A stretch of 13,610 nt of DNA from CBFIHN01 sp965662575 (GTDB taxonomy: Bacteria; Pseudomonadota; Gammaproteobacteria; Francisellales; CACEW01). This document shows, in pieces, positions 1-8,117 of this stretch; within the stretch, counting starts at the first letter, position 1; each line of letters begins with the position of its first letter. Below the pieces are notes generated by a model, which was not told where the DNA came from, did not search any database, and saw nothing but the letters and a program-made list of their open reading frames with translations. The stretch lies in the NCBI GenBank assembly GCA_965662575.1, contig CBFIHN010000044.1, forward strand, positions 1-13,610. The letters run 5' to 3'. Both the position numbers and the translations under genes were made by a program.

Positions 1-1037
1 GTGATCAGTGGACCTCAATTAAGTCAACTAAGGCGAAAAAAGCATTATCAGATGCACAGGTACAATTAAAGCAATATCGTGCGGCTTATGATGATAAGTT
101 TACATTACAACAACGTAAAATTACGCAAGGTGACGACTTAGCCCCAGGGGTTTTAAAAATTGTCAAGGTTTATGTGGCGGTTAAGCGCCGTATCCAACCG
201 GGTGATAAGATGGCGGGTCGTCATGGTAATAAAGGTATCGTCTCTCGCATTCTGCCGGTTGAAGATATGCCACATCTGGACGATGGAACCCCGGTTGATA
301 TCGTCTTGAACCCATTAGGTGTTCCTTCGCGTATGAATATTGGTCAGGTGCTTGAAACCCACTTAGGCTGGGCTGCTCGTGGTCTTGGGTTGAAATTAGG
401 CAAAATGCTCGATGCCAATAAAAAACCAAAAGAAGTGCGTCAATTTCTGGACGAGGTCTACAATACCTATGGTGGAACTAAAGAGAGCTTGGATTCTCTG
501 AATGATGCGGAGTTAAATACGCTAACTGATAATTTGCGTGCGGGTGTTCCTATGGCAACGCCAGTATTTGATGGTGCGGCAGAAGATCAAATTAAAGGCA
601 TGTTAAGACTTGCTGATTTGCCAGAGTCTGGTCAAACAACTTTGTATGATGGTCGTACTGGTGAACCATTTGAACGTCCAGTAACGGTTGGTTATATGTA
701 CATGCTCAAGCTAAACCATTTGGTTGACGACAAAATGCATGCGCGTTCAACTGGATCTTATAGTTTGGTCACACAACAACCATTGGGTGGTAAGGCACAG
801 TTTGGTGGGCAGCGTTTCGGTGAAATGGAGGTCTGGGCACTTGAGGCCTATGGTGCCGCACATACTTTACGTGAAATGCTAACCGTGAAATCAGACGATG
901 TTGCTGGTCGTACCAGAATGTATAAAAACATTGTTGATGGTAATTACAGCATGGATCCGGGTATTCCAGAGTCCTTTAATGTGTTGACCAAAGAGGTCCG
1001 CTCTTTGGGGATAAATATGGATTTAGAAGGTAATTAG
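1..1037 (+). CDS. rpoB: RNA polymerase beta subunit, C-terminal part (5' end outside window)
   Basis: This is the last 344 codons of the beta subunit of DNA-directed RNA polymerase, which forms one jaw of the catalytic cleft. The frame is open from base 3, so the ATG-like start that could be proposed at 174 is internal. The QGDDLAPGVLK segment and the GDKMAGRHGNKG segment (about 201-236) are beta landmarks. The latter carries the two conserved lysines (K1065 and K1073 in E. coli) that contact the nascent RNA and initiating nucleotide. DDKMHARSTG (about 726-755) holds the conserved H1237 equivalent. The protein ends in SFNVLTKEVRSLGIN plus a short acidic tail, like E. coli RpoB. The rifampicin-resistance region lies upstream and is not visible. 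rpoC follows after 79 nt in the same operon. The identification is essentially certain. Confidence 0.98.
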   Translation, partial: DQWTSIKSTKAKKALSDAQVQLKQYRAAYDDKFTLQQRKITQGDDLAPGVLKIVKVYVAVKRRIQPGDKMAGRHGNKGIVSRILPVEDMPHLDDGTPVDIVLNPLGVPSRMNIGQVLETHLGWAARGLGLKLGKMLDANKKPKEVRQFLDEVYNTYGGTKESLDSLNDAELNTLTDNLRAGVPMATPVFDGAAEDQIKGMLRLADLPESGQTTLYDGRTGEPFERPVTVGYMYMLKLNHLVDDKMHARSTGSYSLVTQQPLGGKAQFGGQRFGEMEVWALEAYGAAHTLREMLTVKSDDVAGRTRMYKNIVDGNYSMDPGIPESFNVLTKEVRSLGINMDLEGN

Positions 1038-1063
1038 GATCTAATCTAAATAGAAAGTAAATC

Positions 1064-1085
1064 GCAGCAGGGAAGGCCTTGCTGC
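1064..1085 (+). promoter_or_regulatory. Intercistronic hairpin between rpoB and rpoC
   Basis: The strand can fold into a 9-bp stem, 1064-1072 pairing with 1077-1085, with one G-U pair and a 4-nt loop (AAGG). It sits 26 nt after the rpoB stop and about 18 nt before the rpoC ribosome binding site. Only three T residues follow, so it is a weak terminator at best. A partial attenuator, an RNase processing site or an mRNA stabiliser are all possible. The structure is seen in the sequence; its function is inferred. Confidence 0.5.
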
Positions 1086-1103
1086 TTTCATTGAGATAAA
1101 TTT

Positions 1104-1119
1104 AGGAGTAAATATCTTG
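1104..1119 (+). promoter_or_regulatory. rpoC Shine-Dalgarno and TTG start codon
   Basis: AGGAG at 1104-1108 is followed by an 8-nt spacer and a TTG at 1117. This TTG is the only start that gives an N terminus aligning with E. coli RpoC (E. coli MKDLLKFL versus MEGLLKEL here), and it puts C70, C72 and D460 in register with E. coli numbering. No ATG or GTG lies near enough to replace it. Confidence 0.85.
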
Positions 1120-4100
1120 GAAGGCCTATTAAAAGAACTCAGTCAACAAAAAATGCACCAGCGTTTTGAGAAAATTACCATTGGTTTAGCCTCTCCAGCG
1201 GATATACGTTCATGGTCATATGGCGAAGTTAAAAAGCCAGAGACAATTAATTATCGTACTTTTAAGCCAGAACGTGATGGTTTGTTCTGTGCAAAAATTT
1301 TTGGTCCAATTCGTGATTATGAATGCTTATGTGGTAAGTACAAACGTCTGAAACATCGCGGTATTATCTGTGAGAAATGTGGTGTTGAGGTCACACAGGC
1401 GAAAGTCCGGCGTGAGCGCATGGGGCATATTGATTTGGCTTGTCCTGTGGCGCATATTTGGTTTTTGAAATCACTGCCATCTCGTATTGGTTTATTATTA
1501 GATATGACTTTGCGTGATATAGAACGCGTTTTGTATTTTGAAGCCTATGTGGTGACTGACCCCGGTTTGACGACTTTAGAGCGTGGTCAGTTATTAACTG
1601 AAGAAGCCTATCTTGATGCGTTAGAAGAATTTGGTGATGAATTTGAAGCAATGATGGGTGCAGAGGCTGTTCAAAATTTGCTCAAAGAAGTGGATGTCAA
1701 ACAAGAAATCGAACGCATTCGTGAAGAAATTCCGGCAACAGGCTCTGAAACAAAACTGAAGAAACTCGCTAAACGCTTGAAGTTGTTAGAGGCATTTGAT
1801 GAGTCAGGTAACGACCCATCTTGGATGGTAATGACAGTCTTACCCGTCTTGCCACCTGAACTTCGTCCATTGGTGCCTCTAGATGGTGGCCGTTTCGCCA
1901 CGTCAGATTTAAATGATTTATATCGTCGTGTGATCAACCGGAATAATCGGTTGAAGCGGTTATTAGACTTAAATGCACCCGATATCATTGTCCGCAATGA
2001 AAAACGGATGTTGCAAGAAGCGGTGGATGCTCTACTAGATAATGGTCGCCGTGGTCGTGCAGTGACAGGCTCCAATAAACGGGCTTTGAAATCTTTAGCT
2101 GATATGATCAAAGGTAAGCAGGGCCGTTTCCGTCAAAATTTGCTAGGTAAGCGAGTTGACTACTCAGGTCGTTCGGTTATTGTGGTGGGGCCAACTTTAC
2201 GCTTACATCAATTTGGTTTGCCGAAAAAAATGGGCCTGGAGTTATTTAAGCCATTTATTTTCAGCAAGTTGGTTTCTCGTGAATATGCCTCAACGATTAA
2301 AGCCGCTAAAAAGATGGTTGAACGTGAAGAAGGGATTGTTTGGGATATTCTTGAAGAAGTGATTCGTGAACACCCAGTGATGTTAAACCGTGCGCCAACT
2401 TTACACCGTTTGGGTATTCAAGCCTTTGAACCTGTATTGATTGAAGGGAAAGCTATTCAGTTACACCCCTTAGTTTGTGTCGCGTACAATGCTGACTTTG
2501 ATGGTGACCAAATGGCAGTGCATGTACCATTAACTCTAGAAGCGCAGCTTGAAGCTCGTGCCTTGATGATGGCAACCAATAATATTTTACACCCTGCCAA
2601 CGGTGAGCCGATTATTTGTCCAACGCAAGATATTGTCTTGGGTTTATACTATATGACGCGTGAAAATGTGGGTGCTAAGGGTGAAGGTAAATTCTTTGCA
2701 GATATCGCTGAGGTGCACCGTGCTTATTCTGCAAGAAGCATTGATTTGCAAGCGAAAATAAAAGTTCGTTTAGTACAGACTGTGATTGATGAAGAGGGTA
2801 ACCGCTCTGAAGTGAATGAAGTGATCGATACCACAGTCGGACGTTCGATTCTCTCTGAAATTATGCCAGAAGGCTTACCATTTGAGTTGATTAACCGTGT
2901 GTTAACCAAGAAAACAATCGCTGAAATTGTCGATTCTTGTTACCGTCGCTTAGGGATTAAAGATACCGTTATTTTTGCCGATCAATTAATGTATACCGGT
3001 TTTAAATATTCGACGAAATCTGGTATTTCAATTGGTATCAACGATATGATTATTCCTGTTGAAAAAGCAAAAATCATTGAGAAAGCTGAAGCAGAGGTCA
3101 AAGAAATTGGTGAGCAATTTGCCTCAGGGTTATTGACTGAAGGTGAACGCAAGAATAAGGCAATTGATATTTGGTCGCGCGCGAATGACCAAGTGTCTAG
3201 TGCGATGATGAAAGCCATTGGCGAAGAAGTAGTGACTGATAGTCAGGGTAAAAAAGTAACGCAAGAGTCCTTTAACTCAATTTATATGATGGCTGATTCG
3301 GGTGCGCGGGGTAGTGCTGCTCAGATTCGTCAGCTAGCCGGTATGCGTGGTCTGATGGCTAAGCCAGATGGGAGTATTATCGAGACACCAATTGTGGCCA
3401 ATTTCCGTGAAGGCTTAAACGTATTGCAATACTTTATTTCTACTCATGGTGCACGTAAAGGTTTAGCTGATACTGCATTGAAAACAGCAAACTCTGGTTA
3501 TTTGACTCGTCGTTTGGTTGATGTGGCGCAAGATGTTGTCGTTACTGAAGATGATTGTGGCACCAGTGATGGCTTGTTGATGATTCCACATATTGAAGGC
3601 GGTGATGTTGTTGTCCCATTACACGAGCGTGTATTAGGCCGTGTGGTTGCTGATGATGTTTACGACCCAAATGATGAAAAGACCATCTTGGTCCCTGCAG
3701 GCACTTTCTTAGATGAGTCTTGGGTTAAGCGTCTTGAAGAAATGACTATTGATCAAATCAAAGTACGTTCCGCGATTACCTGTAAAACTCGTCGGGGTAT
3801 TTGTGCGAAATGTTATGGTCGTGATTTGGCGCGTGGGCATTTGGTTAACCGCGGAGAATCTGTCGGTGTCATTGCCGCACAGTCTATCGGTGAGCCAGGT
3901 ACTCAGTTGACTATGCGTACCTTCCACATTGGGGGTGCCGCATCAAGAACCACGGCTGAAAACAATATTCAGGTGAAAACAGATGGTCATATCAAATTGC
4001 ATAATGTCAAGACTGTACAGAACCAAGAGAAGAAATGGGTTGCTGTTTCTCGTTCTGGTGAGCTAACAGTATTGGATCAATTTGGTCGTGAGCGTGAGCG

Positions 4101-5328
4101 TTATAAAGTCCCTTATGGCGCGATCATGCCACAAGCTGATGAAGCCAAAGTGACTGCTGGTGATGTTGTTGCTAACTGGGATCCTCATACCCATCCTATT
4201 GTGACCGAGGTAACTGGTTTTGCTAAATTTGTTGATATGGTTGAAGGCGTAACCATGAACCATCAGGTTGATGAGTTAACTGGTCTCAGCAGTATTGTGA
4301 TCACTGATCCAAAACAAAGTGGTAGCAAAGGTAAAGAGCTTAAGCCAACAATTAAATTGGTTGATAAAGCGGGTGAAGAATTGCTGTTCCCTAACAGTAC
4401 GGTTCCTGCAAGTTACTTCCTGCCTGCAGGTGCGATTGTTAGTGTGGAAGATGGTGGTGCCGTTAATGTTGGTGATATTATGGCGCGGATGCCACAGGAA
4501 GGGTCTAAGAACAAAGATATTACTGGGGGTCTACCGCGAGTGGCAGACCTGTTCGAAGCGCGTAAGCCTAAAGAAGGTGCGATTCTTGCTGAGGCCACTG
4601 GTGTGGTTAGTTTTGGTAAGGAAACAAAAGGTAAGCGTCGTTTAGTTATTTCACCGGTTGAGGGTGATAGCGTCGAAGTCTTGATTCACAAATGGCGTCA
4701 AATCAACGTATTTGAAGGTGAACAAGTTGAGCGAGGCGATATCATTTGTGATGGTCCATTGAACCCGCATGATATCCTGCGTTTACGTGGTGTCAGTGCC
4801 TTGGCAACTTACCTCGTAAATGAAATTCAAGATGTTTACCGTCTCCAAGGTGTGAAGATTAACGATAAGCATATTGAAGTTATTGTGCGTCAAATGATTC
4901 GTCGTGTTGAAGTGACAGGTGTGGGTGATAGTAAATTCCTCAATAATGAGCAGATGGATGTTGTTCGTGTTCTTGAGGAAAATGATCAATTGCGCCAAGA
5001 AGGTAAAGTCGAAGCGCTGTACTATCCAATATTATTAGGTATTACTAAAGCATCGCTATCGACAGAATCATTTATCTCAGCTGCATCATTCCAAGAAACC
5101 ACGCGTGTCTTGACAGAAGCTGCCGTGAGTGGGCGTTCTGATGAGATGTTTGGGTTGAAAGAGAATGTGGTTGTTGGACGATTGATTCCAGCCGGTACGG
5201 GAATGGCCTATCATGATGAGCGTCGACATAGTTATCAGGTCAATGATGCTTTACCTAGTATGACAGCAGCAGAAGCGGAAAGCGCCTTAAGTGAAGCTTT
5301 GTCGAATGGTGACCAAGCGACTGAATAG
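1117..5328 (+). CDS. rpoC: RNA polymerase beta' subunit
   Basis: This encodes the 1403-residue beta' subunit (E. coli has 1407), which carries the RNA polymerase active site. The N-terminal zinc site has C70, C72, C85 and C88. NADFDGDQMAVH holds the three Mg-binding aspartates at 460, 462 and 464, exactly the E. coli positions. The bridge-helix region leads into VTEDDCG with C814. The second zinc site is completed by C889, C896 and C899. The trigger-loop region IAAQSIGEPGTQLTMRTFH follows. Near the C terminus LLGITKASLSTESFISAASF and GRLIPAGTG are intact, and the acidic tail is variable as in other proteobacteria. The gene is uninterrupted and has no inserted domain. It is co-transcribed with rpoB and closed by a terminator about 175 nt downstream. 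Ribosomal-protein genes do not follow it here. Confidence 0.99.
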   Translation: MEGLLKELSQQKMHQRFEKITIGLASPADIRSWSYGEVKKPETINYRTFKPERDGLFCAKIFGPIRDYECLCGKYKRLKHRGIICEKCGVEVTQAKVRRERMGHIDLACPVAHIWFLKSLPSRIGLLLDMTLRDIERVLYFEAYVVTDPGLTTLERGQLLTEEAYLDALEEFGDEFEAMMGAEAVQNLLKEVDVKQEIERIREEIPATGSETKLKKLAKRLKLLEAFDESGNDPSWMVMTVLPVLPPELRPLVPLDGGRFATSDLNDLYRRVINRNNRLKRLLDLNAPDIIVRNEKRMLQEAVDALLDNGRRGRAVTGSNKRALKSLADMIKGKQGRFRQNLLGKRVDYSGRSVIVVGPTLRLHQFGLPKKMGLELFKPFIFSKLVSREYASTIKAAKKMVEREEGIVWDILEEVIREHPVMLNRAPTLHRLGIQAFEPVLIEGKAIQLHPLVCVAYNADFDGDQMAVHVPLTLEAQLEARALMMATNNILHPANGEPIICPTQDIVLGLYYMTRENVGAKGEGKFFADIAEVHRAYSARSIDLQAKIKVRLVQTVIDEEGNRSEVNEVIDTTVGRSILSEIMPEGLPFELINRVLTKKTIAEIVDSCYRRLGIKDTVIFADQLMYTGFKYSTKSGISIGINDMIIPVEKAKIIEKAEAEVKEIGEQFASGLLTEGERKNKAIDIWSRANDQVSSAMMKAIGEEVVTDSQGKKVTQESFNSIYMMADSGARGSAAQIRQLAGMRGLMAKPDGSIIETPIVANFREGLNVLQYFISTHGARKGLADTALKTANSGYLTRRLVDVAQDVVVTEDDCGTSDGLLMIPHIEGGDVVVPLHERVLGRVVADDVYDPNDEKTILVPAGTFLDESWVKRLEEMTIDQIKVRSAITCKTRRGICAKCYGRDLARGHLVNRGESVGVIAAQSIGEPGTQLTMRTFHIGGAASRTTAENNIQVKTDGHIKLHNVKTVQNQEKKWVAVSRSGELTVLDQFGRERERYKVPYGAIMPQADEAKVTAGDVVANWDPHTHPIVTEVTGFAKFVDMVEGVTMNHQVDELTGLSSIVITDPKQSGSKGKELKPTIKLVDKAGEELLFPNSTVPASYFLPAGAIVSVEDGGAVNVGDIMARMPQEGSKNKDITGGLPRVADLFEARKPKEGAILAEATGVVSFGKETKGKRRLVISPVEGDSVEVLIHKWRQINVFEGEQVERGDIICDGPLNPHDILRLRGVSALATYLVNEIQDVYRLQGVKINDKHIEVIVRQMIRRVEVTGVGDSKFLNNEQMDVVRVLEENDQLRQEGKVEALYYPILLGITKASLSTESFISAASFQETTRVLTEAAVSGRSDEMFGLKENVVVGRLIPAGTGMAYHDERRHSYQVNDALPSMTAAEAESALSEALSNGDQATE

Positions 5329-5435
5329 CTCGTTGCTTTACTCTTGTTATTAACCGATGTTGGTGTAGTTGATTAGTTGAAGAGATCAGCCTATCGCCAT
5401 TCCCTCAAAGGCGGATATTCCGGTATCAAACAGTG

Positions 5436-5457
5436 TATTCCCACTTCGGTGGGAATA
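5436..5457 (+). promoter_or_regulatory. Perfect 9-bp hairpin with UUCG tetraloop in the rpoC 3' UTR
   Basis: Bases 5436-5444 pair perfectly with 5449-5457, and the loop is TTCG closed by a C-G pair, the exceptionally stable C(UUCG)G tetraloop. No T-run follows, so it is not a standard intrinsic terminator. It may protect the rpoBC mRNA 3' end, act as a processing site or be one copy of a dispersed palindromic repeat. A competing stem can form between CGGTG (5447-5451) and CACCG (5466-5470). Confidence 0.6.
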
Positions 5458-5503
5458 TGAGATCTCACCGAATGACAATCAATTAAGCACAGCGAGTGCC
5501 TAG

Positions 5504-5530
5504 GCTCTGTCTATAGGCAGGGCTTTTTTT
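5504..5530 (+). terminator. Rho-independent terminator of the rpoBC operon
   Basis: The stem GCTCTG (5504-5509) pairs with CAGGGC (5518-5523), including one G-U pair, and is followed at once by seven T residues (5524-5530). An alternative stem, GCCTA (5498-5502) with TAGGC (5514-5518), overlaps it. The position, about 175 nt after the rpoC stop and before an unrelated gene, fits the end of the operon. Confidence 0.8.
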
Positions 5531-5660
5531 GTCGCCTGTGTTACTTTCCAACTTTGGTGATAGCAAAAGCTTGCTGTATCCTTAACTTCGTTTAGGTAAG
5601 ACGTTCGTTCTTTATGCAAACGTGCGGAATCGTGGTCAATGTTGATTGACTAGGCATCAT

Positions 5661-5674
5661 AAGGATATGACATG
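5661..5674 (+). promoter_or_regulatory. Shine-Dalgarno and ATG of the GT-C-like gene
   Basis: AAGGA at 5661-5665 lies 6 nt before the ATG at 5672. This supports the chosen start of the membrane-protein gene. Confidence 0.75.
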
Positions 5675-7531
5675 TTGACGTTGTTTTTGGGTATTTTGGC
5701 TGTTCTGCAAACCTGTCTAATACCAGGTTTATTAGTGCTGCGTTTGCTTGCTTTTAATCAGGGCATTGTCCGTACGGCTATAACAAGTTTTATTCTCAGT
5801 TTATTGTCTAATTATCTGGTCGTCTTTTTATTTGTTGCGATTGGCATTTTCAATCCGTGGATTGTTCGGAGTCTTTTTGCTACGGAATGTTTGTTCTTGG
5901 CGTGGTTATACCGAGGTTGTGCTAGGCAGTCTTTAGGGGAGCTACTATCGTTAGTCATTTGCCAATGCCGGCAGTTTTATCATGATTATCTTCAATTACC
6001 TATCATCACAAAACTGTTGGCAGTTGTATTAGCCGTTGCAATAGTCCTTTATTCACATTTTGGCTTGCTACCAGGCTTGCCCATTTTTGATGCATGGGAT
6101 CCTTTGATTTCTTATAATGTCTGGGCAATGGAGTGGTTTCATGGTTCACTGCCGAGGTTAACTTGGCATTATCCGCAATTAATCCCGACAAGTTGGGCAA
6201 TGATTTATTGTTTTATCGGTGATGCACTCCCTTTGCAGGTATTTGCCAAATGGATAATGGGGCTATTTCCTATTGCGGCGTTGCTGATGTTTTTTGATTT
6301 GGGAGCATGTATTTTGTGCTCCCAGGCTAAGCCGCTAACACCGAAGGCATCATCAAGGATCCATGCTTATTGGTTAGCGGGTATCATTTTTGCCTTGATG
6401 TTGTGGCAACAGGCAGGGCCTTATATCGGTTCTGGATATGTTGATATCCCGGTCATGACCGTATCGATGGCTCCATTTTATCTTTTGTTAACACAAAGGC
6501 ATTACCATTTTAGATTGTTGGTCGTTGTCATGTTAGCCTCGGCTGCTGCCGCACTGACTAAACAATCTGGGGGCTATACGCTTGCTGTTGTCATGACCTT
6601 TATTTTTGTCATCGTCATGAGGCAGAGAGATCGGTCTCTTGGCAAACTGGTGGGGTTACTAGCTCTTACAATGGTGATTGTATTACCGTGGTATGTATTT
6701 GCACAATGGCAAATTTTTTCCGGCACAAGTCATTCCGAGGTCTACTTTCTGACGATGATGTCCGCTAAGTCTAGCTGGTATTGTAATCTATTCCAGCATG
6801 TAGGTTTTATTTATTTCATTGCTTTAATCTTGAGCTTATGGTTTGTGCTTAAACCATGGTCCTATTCAATGGGTTTTGTTGGGGTCTTACTGTTAATGGG
6901 GGTCGTCTATAGTGCAGTATGGGCAGTATTTTTTGGCTATGACCCGCGCAATCTTGATTTAGCCTTGCCTTTTGTTAGTTTGGGTGCTGCACTAGTATTG
7001 ACACAATATACCCCGCTAATCACCACATGGATTAGTCGACAGGCCCAAATTTTATTGCAGCTGAGCTTATTTAGCTGGTTATGGATTGCGCTGTTAATAT
7101 TATGGGTTGTTTCAACGTTACCTTTCTATAGCGCAGCGGTTTTACTAAAGAAACAACAACAAGCACAGAAGTTTCTTGGGCGAGAAACTTGGGTCAACCG
7201 AATGCTGTATGGTTACCAACAACAATTTGGTTTTAGAGGTGGGATTTTTACTAGCTGGGTCGTCTTAAGCCATTTGCCAAAATTATCTCACTATTATCAG
7301 CCAAAAAACTATCGATTGGCACTTGAGGGATTGGGAGAACATCCGCAACTATTTTTGCAAAAATTAAAGCAAAGTCATGCACGTTACTATTTGTCCGTCG
7401 ATCACCCCGGGTTGCAATCAAAAGCGTTTGGCCAAGATTTAAAACGGTGGGTTCAGCAAAAAGATTTTAAACCATTGGTCGTTATTAAAGGTGCAGCATT
7501 ATACCAGGTGCGACGCATTCCTAAGCATTAG
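5672..7531 (+). CDS. Polytopic membrane protein, probable GT-C type glycosyltransferase
   Basis: This encodes 619 residues, mostly hydrophobic, with roughly ten or more membrane segments up to about residue 490 and a soluble C-terminal domain of about 130 residues. The plan resembles GT-C glycosyltransferases (ArnT/PMT-like), which move sugars from polyprenyl-phosphate donors on the periplasmic side of the inner membrane. After the first hydrophobic block comes an acidic loop, FDAWDPLISYN, with D140 and D143 placed like the catalytic Asp in the first periplasmic loop of GT-C enzymes. LTKQSGG (K297) resembles the LTK motif after a middle helix, and YDPRNLDLALPF (R426) resembles the conserved R-x-x-x-P block in a late helix. 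Pairwise identity to any one family is not evident to me, so donor and acceptor are unknown. The gene stands alone, between the rpoBC terminator and a convergent operon it overlaps by 11 nt. Confidence 0.6.
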   Translation: MLTLFLGILAVLQTCLIPGLLVLRLLAFNQGIVRTAITSFILSLLSNYLVVFLFVAIGIFNPWIVRSLFATECLFLAWLYRGCARQSLGELLSLVICQCRQFYHDYLQLPIITKLLAVVLAVAIVLYSHFGLLPGLPIFDAWDPLISYNVWAMEWFHGSLPRLTWHYPQLIPTSWAMIYCFIGDALPLQVFAKWIMGLFPIAALLMFFDLGACILCSQAKPLTPKASSRIHAYWLAGIIFALMLWQQAGPYIGSGYVDIPVMTVSMAPFYLLLTQRHYHFRLLVVVMLASAAAALTKQSGGYTLAVVMTFIFVIVMRQRDRSLGKLVGLLALTMVIVLPWYVFAQWQIFSGTSHSEVYFLTMMSAKSSWYCNLFQHVGFIYFIALILSLWFVLKPWSYSMGFVGVLLLMGVVYSAVWAVFFGYDPRNLDLALPFVSLGAALVLTQYTPLITTWISRQAQILLQLSLFSWLWIALLILWVVSTLPFYSAAVLLKKQQQAQKFLGRETWVNRMLYGYQQQFGFRGGIFTSWVVLSHLPKLSHYYQPKNYRLALEGLGEHPQLFLQKLKQSHARYYLSVDHPGLQSKAFGQDLKRWVQQKDFKPLVVIKGAALYQVRRIPKH

Positions 7532-8117
7532 TTTTTTTACGTTTGCAATATCTGAGTATTAACCAGGTACAAACAGCGATTAAGATGGCAACTAGTGCAA
7601 TCGTTAGGCCTCGCCAGAGCCAATGCTCGATATGATTGAACTGATGCCAAAATAAGGTGAAGCCTTTGCCAATGTAGTAGCCGCCTAAAATAAAGCAACA
7701 TGACCAAATTATGCCGCCGAGAATATCAAAAAAAATAAATTTTTTGGTTGATATTGGGCTCATGCCAAGCACGGTAGGAATCATTGTTCGTAAGCCATAG
7801 GCGAAACGTAAGAGAATAATTAGCCAGACACCATAACGGTCAAATAATTTTAAAATGCCTTCAGTTTTTGCTTTAAAGTGGGGTTTGCGATCGAGAATTT
7901 TTTTGCCACCATAACGACCTAGAGCGAAGAAGGCGACATCATGGATAGTACTACCAACTAAGGCTAATAAAATTAAGCCAGGTAAGTGAAGCATGCCTTG
8001 CTGTGCCGCAATGCCGCCCGCAATTAAAAAAGTTTCGCCTTCGATCAGTGCGCCAAATGCCATTAACCAGTAGCCGTAGGTTGCAATCAGTTGGTGTAAA
8101 TCTGCACTCATGAGCAT
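7521..8117 (-). CDS. DedA-family (YohD-like) inner-membrane protein
   Basis: This encodes 198 residues of the DedA/SNARE-associated (VTT-domain) family, inner-membrane proteins linked to undecaprenyl-phosphate or phospholipid flipping and membrane homeostasis. The early LIEGETFLIAGGIAAQQG stretch (acidic E26 and E28) and LLRFAYGLRTMIPTVLG (R104 and R110, six apart, then P114) match the conserved DedA core and are especially close to E. coli YohD as I recall it. About five hydrophobic segments can be drawn, and the tail is basic (KRKK). Two ATGs are possible, at 8117 and 8111. The second forms an ATGA overlap with the aroC stop and is probably used, giving 196 residues. It is the last gene of the operon, and its stop overlaps the convergent upstream gene. 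Confidence 0.88.
   Translation of the reverse strand: MLMSADLHQLIATYGYWLMAFGALIEGETFLIAGGIAAQQGMLHLPGLILLALVGSTIHDVAFFALGRYGGKKILDRKPHFKAKTEGILKLFDRYGVWLIILLRFAYGLRTMIPTVLGMSPISTKKFIFFDILGGIIWSCCFILGGYYIGKGFTLFWHQFNHIEHWLWRGLTIALVAILIAVCTWLILRYCKRKKTNA

Larger units (their letters stand above)
5329..5671 (+). other. rpoC 3' untranslated region and upstream region of the next gene
   Basis: This 343-nt stretch holds no convincing gene. From left to right it contains about 100 nt without recognisable structure, a UUCG-capped hairpin (5436-5457), a 10-bp palindrome (5458-5467) and an intrinsic terminator (5504-5530). About 140 nt of leader for the membrane-protein gene follow. In that leader a weak sigma70-like pair can be drawn, TTGCTG at 5571-5576 and TAGGTA at 5593-5598 with a 16-nt spacer. 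The match is poor and I do not claim it as a promoter. Confidence 0.6.

Noticed and set aside
174..1037. A complete 287-residue gene starting at 174
   Set aside because: The frame is open to the window's first bases and encodes RpoB sequence upstream (KITQGDDLAPGVLK), so 174 is internal.
4319..4645. Plus-strand 108-residue open frame inside rpoC
   Set aside because: It is out of frame within a strongly conserved rpoC region and has no ribosome binding site or recognisable domain.
5436..5457. The UUCG hairpin as the rpoBC terminator
   Set aside because: No T-run follows it; the hairpin at 5504-5523 with seven T residues fits better.
5646..5672. TTGACT at 5646-5651 as a -35 box for the GT-C-like gene
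   Set aside because: The only downstream -10-like hexamer (TATGAC) has too short a spacer and runs into the start codon.
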